A stretch of DNA of 64,000 nucleotides. Source: Andalucia godoyi (Eukaryota; Discoba; Jakobea; Jakobida; Andaluciidae). The stretch covers positions 62,001-126,000 of the forward strand of contig VRVR01000001.1 of NCBI GenBank assembly GCA_009859145.1, written 5' to 3'. How positions within the stretch are numbered: position 1 is the first letter of the stretch; every line of letters begins with the position of its first letter. Under the pieces are notes generated by a model. The model saw only the letters and a program-made list of their open reading frames with translations. It ran no database searches and was not told where the DNA came from. The position numbers and the translations under genes were made by a program. Positions 62,150-64,000 of the stretch are shown here, piece by piece.

Positions 62150-63448
62150 ATGAGCTCCCCTGCATCAGCTCTTCTTCAACAGGCGGAGGCTGTTCTGCAC
62201 GCTATTTCAGGAGGCTCTTCCGAGCTGCACTGTGTTGTTCGTGAGCTTGTTTCGCAGCTTCATGATTCTTATCGGCAGCTTTCCCTCCTCCAGTCCGAAC
62301 ATGAAATGATTCGCTACAAATACGAGCAACAAATATTCATGTATGCCTTCTTCTTCTTCTTTCCCCCGTCCTCTCTTTCAAGCTATGTTTCCGCATTTCT
62401 CGCAGTTCGTTTGCCAATATTGCTTTTCTTTTGTTCGTATACATGCGTGTGCATTAGGCTTCGGGAATCATTTACGGCCATGGACAATGTTCTGCAAGAA
62501 GACAGTCGGATTCTTGATTACGTACAGCAACGCCACAGCGTCATTCGCAACGCTTTGGATGAGACTCCGCGAATTGCATCAAGAATTGTACAAAACGTTG
62601 CAAAAGATGTGCCTATCTCGAAGAGTCTCGACATCGGAACACCGAAAGCAACAAATATTTCCGCAAACCGCCCAAGTCCAGCTTCTCGCAAGACGCTCAA
62701 TTTGGCATCTCCAGTCCTGGTTCCCTCGGGAAAGAAGGATCCAAGCAGCGGAGCAGGAAGTAAGGAATACCTCATCAAAGCAAGGATCTCATCAGAAACG
62801 CTGAAACTGGCTCCAGATTCCATTTTTTCAGAACCAGCGTTCGCATCGCGATCAGGGCTGGCTGCGGCTTGCGCTGACCCACCCATTTCCACGTCCGCAG
62901 CTGCGCCTTTGCAAGCCAGCAACGAGGAAATTGACGAGTTTTCCCACCGGTACAACATTCGAAAAGAAAAGGAGATCAAGGTTCAGCAACAGCGCCAACA
63001 GCAGCAGCAGCAACAACAACAACACCAGTCACAGCCAAAAGTGTCTGTGGAACATTCCAATGCTGTCGTGGGCGACGCAGCGGAGAATACGAAGGAGCAT
63101 GAATCAAGTCGCAAGCGGCCACGTTCCACGGCAGACGGCGCTCGTGGAATCGACGACTACAAGTCAGAGCCATCGAAAAAGTCAAAAAAGGTTCGAGAGG
63201 AATCGAATGGGACCACTTGTCCCGAATGCGATGCACTGATCACGAGCATTGTGCAAAACAAGGATATTGACATGTCAAAGGTTGACATCAAGGACATGTG
63301 CAGACACAAGCATGTGCACCGCCCGCCCAAGAAACACATTGAAATCTACGGTGACGAGTGGCGCCAGAACGGAGTCCAAGTTGCGACGACGCAGGAAGAA
63401 AGACAAGCAATTGCAGAACGAGAACTGATTCGATCAAAGTTTGCCTAG
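62150..63448 (+). CDS. Possible CtIP/Sae2/COM1-like DNA end-resection factor, two exons
   Basis: Exons are 62150-62340 and 62458-63448. The 117-nt intron (GTATGC...TTAG) is a multiple of three and stop-free, so reading through it would add a false hydrophobic stretch. The spliced product is 393 residues. Seen: an N-terminal coiled coil (about 30-95), a disordered middle, a poly-Gln/His run at about 245-260, a basic patch, and a C-terminal CPEC followed 30 residues later by MCRHKHVHRPP. This CxxC...C(x)RHxxxxxPP arrangement resembles the C-terminal zinc-binding motif of CtIP/Sae2/COM1, which activates Mre11-Rad50 in double-strand break repair (known). The rest of the C-terminal motif is not clear, so the family call is tentative; the gene model is firmer. 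Confidence 0.7.
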   Translation: MSSPASALLQQAEAVLHAISGGSSELHCVVRELVSQLHDSYRQLSLLQSEHEMIRYKYEQQIFMYAFFFFFPPSSLSSYVSAFLAVRLPILLFFCSYTCVCIRLRESFTAMDNVLQEDSRILDYVQQRHSVIRNALDETPRIASRIVQNVAKDVPISKSLDIGTPKATNISANRPSPASRKTLNLASPVLVPSGKKDPSSGAGSKEYLIKARISSETLKLAPDSIFSEPAFASRSGLAAACADPPISTSAAAPLQASNEEIDEFSHRYNIRKEKEIKVQQQRQQQQQQQQQHQSQPKVSVEHSNAVVGDAAENTKEHESSRKRPRSTADGARGIDDYKSEPSKKSKKVREESNGTTCPECDALITSIVQNKDIDMSKVDIKDMCRHKHVHRPPKKHIEIYGDEWRQNGVQVATTQEERQAIAERELIRSKFA

Positions 63449-63735
63449 CGCTGGTGTTTTGGTGCTATGGTGCAAGAAAGCGATTCACACAATCGCTTCG
63501 CAAGTGGGGGAACAGAAAGGAATGTGTGCGAGAACGTGCGTCGGGGGCGCGATGCCAGTCTTTTAGGGGCGAGAGTGCATAAAAGATGGTGCAAGACGGG
63601 CAGGGACAGGGGGCCGGGCGGAAGGGTCGTCGAGGAAGTTTACTTGATGAAATGCGCCGAATGAAGATGAATGTAATATGAAACGACAGTGAATACGCCA
63701 GCACCATCAAAACATCCGAATCAAGAAATAATCAA
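63449..63735. other. Convergent intergenic region
   Basis: The 3' flanks of the CtIP-like gene and of the minus-strand gene at the right edge meet here. Nothing else is seen. Confidence 0.4.
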
Positions 63736-63907
63736 TCAGTTTTCAGAATCATCGTTTGCTGGCTGCGTTTTTTCCGCGCCCGATGGTGAAGCACTGAACG
63801 AAAAGAGGCGTTTTGAACAGAAAGCATGAATCAAAAAAATGAGAACATGGCAAGAATGGTTAATCGAAAACGCAAGATGAAACACAGATTATGAAGCACA
63901 AGAATCG

Positions 63908-63939
<32 letters not shown>

Positions 63940-64000
63940 CATACTCATCATCGTTATAGCGCGTTGATGGTCTCTTATCATAAGGCGCATCCCTAGAAGA
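63736..64000 (-). CDS. 3' end of a minus-strand gene running off the window, with one intron
   Basis: Reading the minus strand, an open frame from 64000 to 63945 ends at a GTATGT donor. A 151-nt intron (63944-63794) containing a CT microsatellite ends TTCAG, and the last exon is 63793-63736 (TGA). Joined, the visible tail reads RDAPYDKRPSTRYNDD and then DASPSGAEKTQPANDDSEN, a polar acidic C-terminus. This rests on the GTATGY/AG pattern shared by all other introns here and on frame continuity; there is no domain to confirm it. Confidence 0.4.

Noticed and set aside
62341-62457. Apparent transmembrane segment in the 62150 gene
   Set aside because: It has intron ends (GTATGC...TTAG), and removing it joins the flanking helices cleanly.
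1-64000. tRNA, rRNA or snRNA genes
   Set aside because: I looked for tRNA box A/B patterns and conserved rRNA or snRNA cores and saw none convincing; a covariance search would be needed to be certain.

Overview
This window is nuclear DNA from a flagellated microbial eukaryote. It is gene-dense and uses the standard code, since TAA, TAG and TGA all end genes. Introns are few and short (117-210 nt), and nearly all begin GTATGT or GTATGC. Flagellar genes are prominent: SPAG16/PF20, the inner-arm dynein heavy chain DNAH10, CFAP61, a TPGS2 tubulin-polyglutamylase subunit, delta-tubulin, and a soluble-type adenylyl cyclase. Together they imply a motile 9+2 flagellum and triplet basal bodies. An ITPK1 inositol phosphate kinase and a CYP51 with a plant-type substrate residue argue against an ordinary fungus. 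I cannot name the lineage from sequence alone; a flagellate protist, possibly a stramenopile-like osmotroph, would fit.

Layout. 0-7 kb: the 3' part of a WD40 protein, SPAG16, an unknown two-TM protein (-) and EMC4. 7-21 kb: one uninterrupted 13.9-kb DNAH10 reading frame (-). 21.6-24.6 kb: convergent CYP51 and ITPK1 around a long CT microsatellite. 24.6-26.2 kb: a gene-free block of two dispersed repeats (here R1 and R2), each with a second, inverted copy in the window (R1 at 2.2 kb, R2 at 37.3 kb). 26-31 kb: a coiled-coil protein, D-aminoacyl-tRNA deacylase and the TFIIA large subunit. 32-37 kb: SMCR8 and an SS18/GIF coactivator (convergent, 55 bp apart). 38.9-44 kb: CFAP61 and TPGS2. 44-53 kb (-): a possible MIT/coiled-coil protein, a Nup54-like nucleoporin and adenylyl cyclase. 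53.5-64 kb: a polytopic class-3 lipase, a KynB-type formamidase, an unknown Ser-rich protein, delta-tubulin, a possible CtIP/Sae2-like protein, and the 3' end of a gene running off the right edge.

Genes alternate strands and do not form operons. Convergent pairs lie 55-190 bp apart where no repeat intervenes. GA/CT tracts recur in 5' leaders, introns and intergenic gaps. I see no rRNA, tRNA or CRISPR array.

The points most worth following are: (1) R1 and R2, undescribed dispersed elements, with R1 carrying a conserved micro-ORF; (2) a 'soluble' adenylyl cyclase beginning with a myristoylation/palmitoylation-type N-terminus; (3) the CYP51 Phe111 substrate switch; (4) a Nup54 homologue whose N-terminus has no FG dipeptides but 23-residue Phe/Trp repeats.
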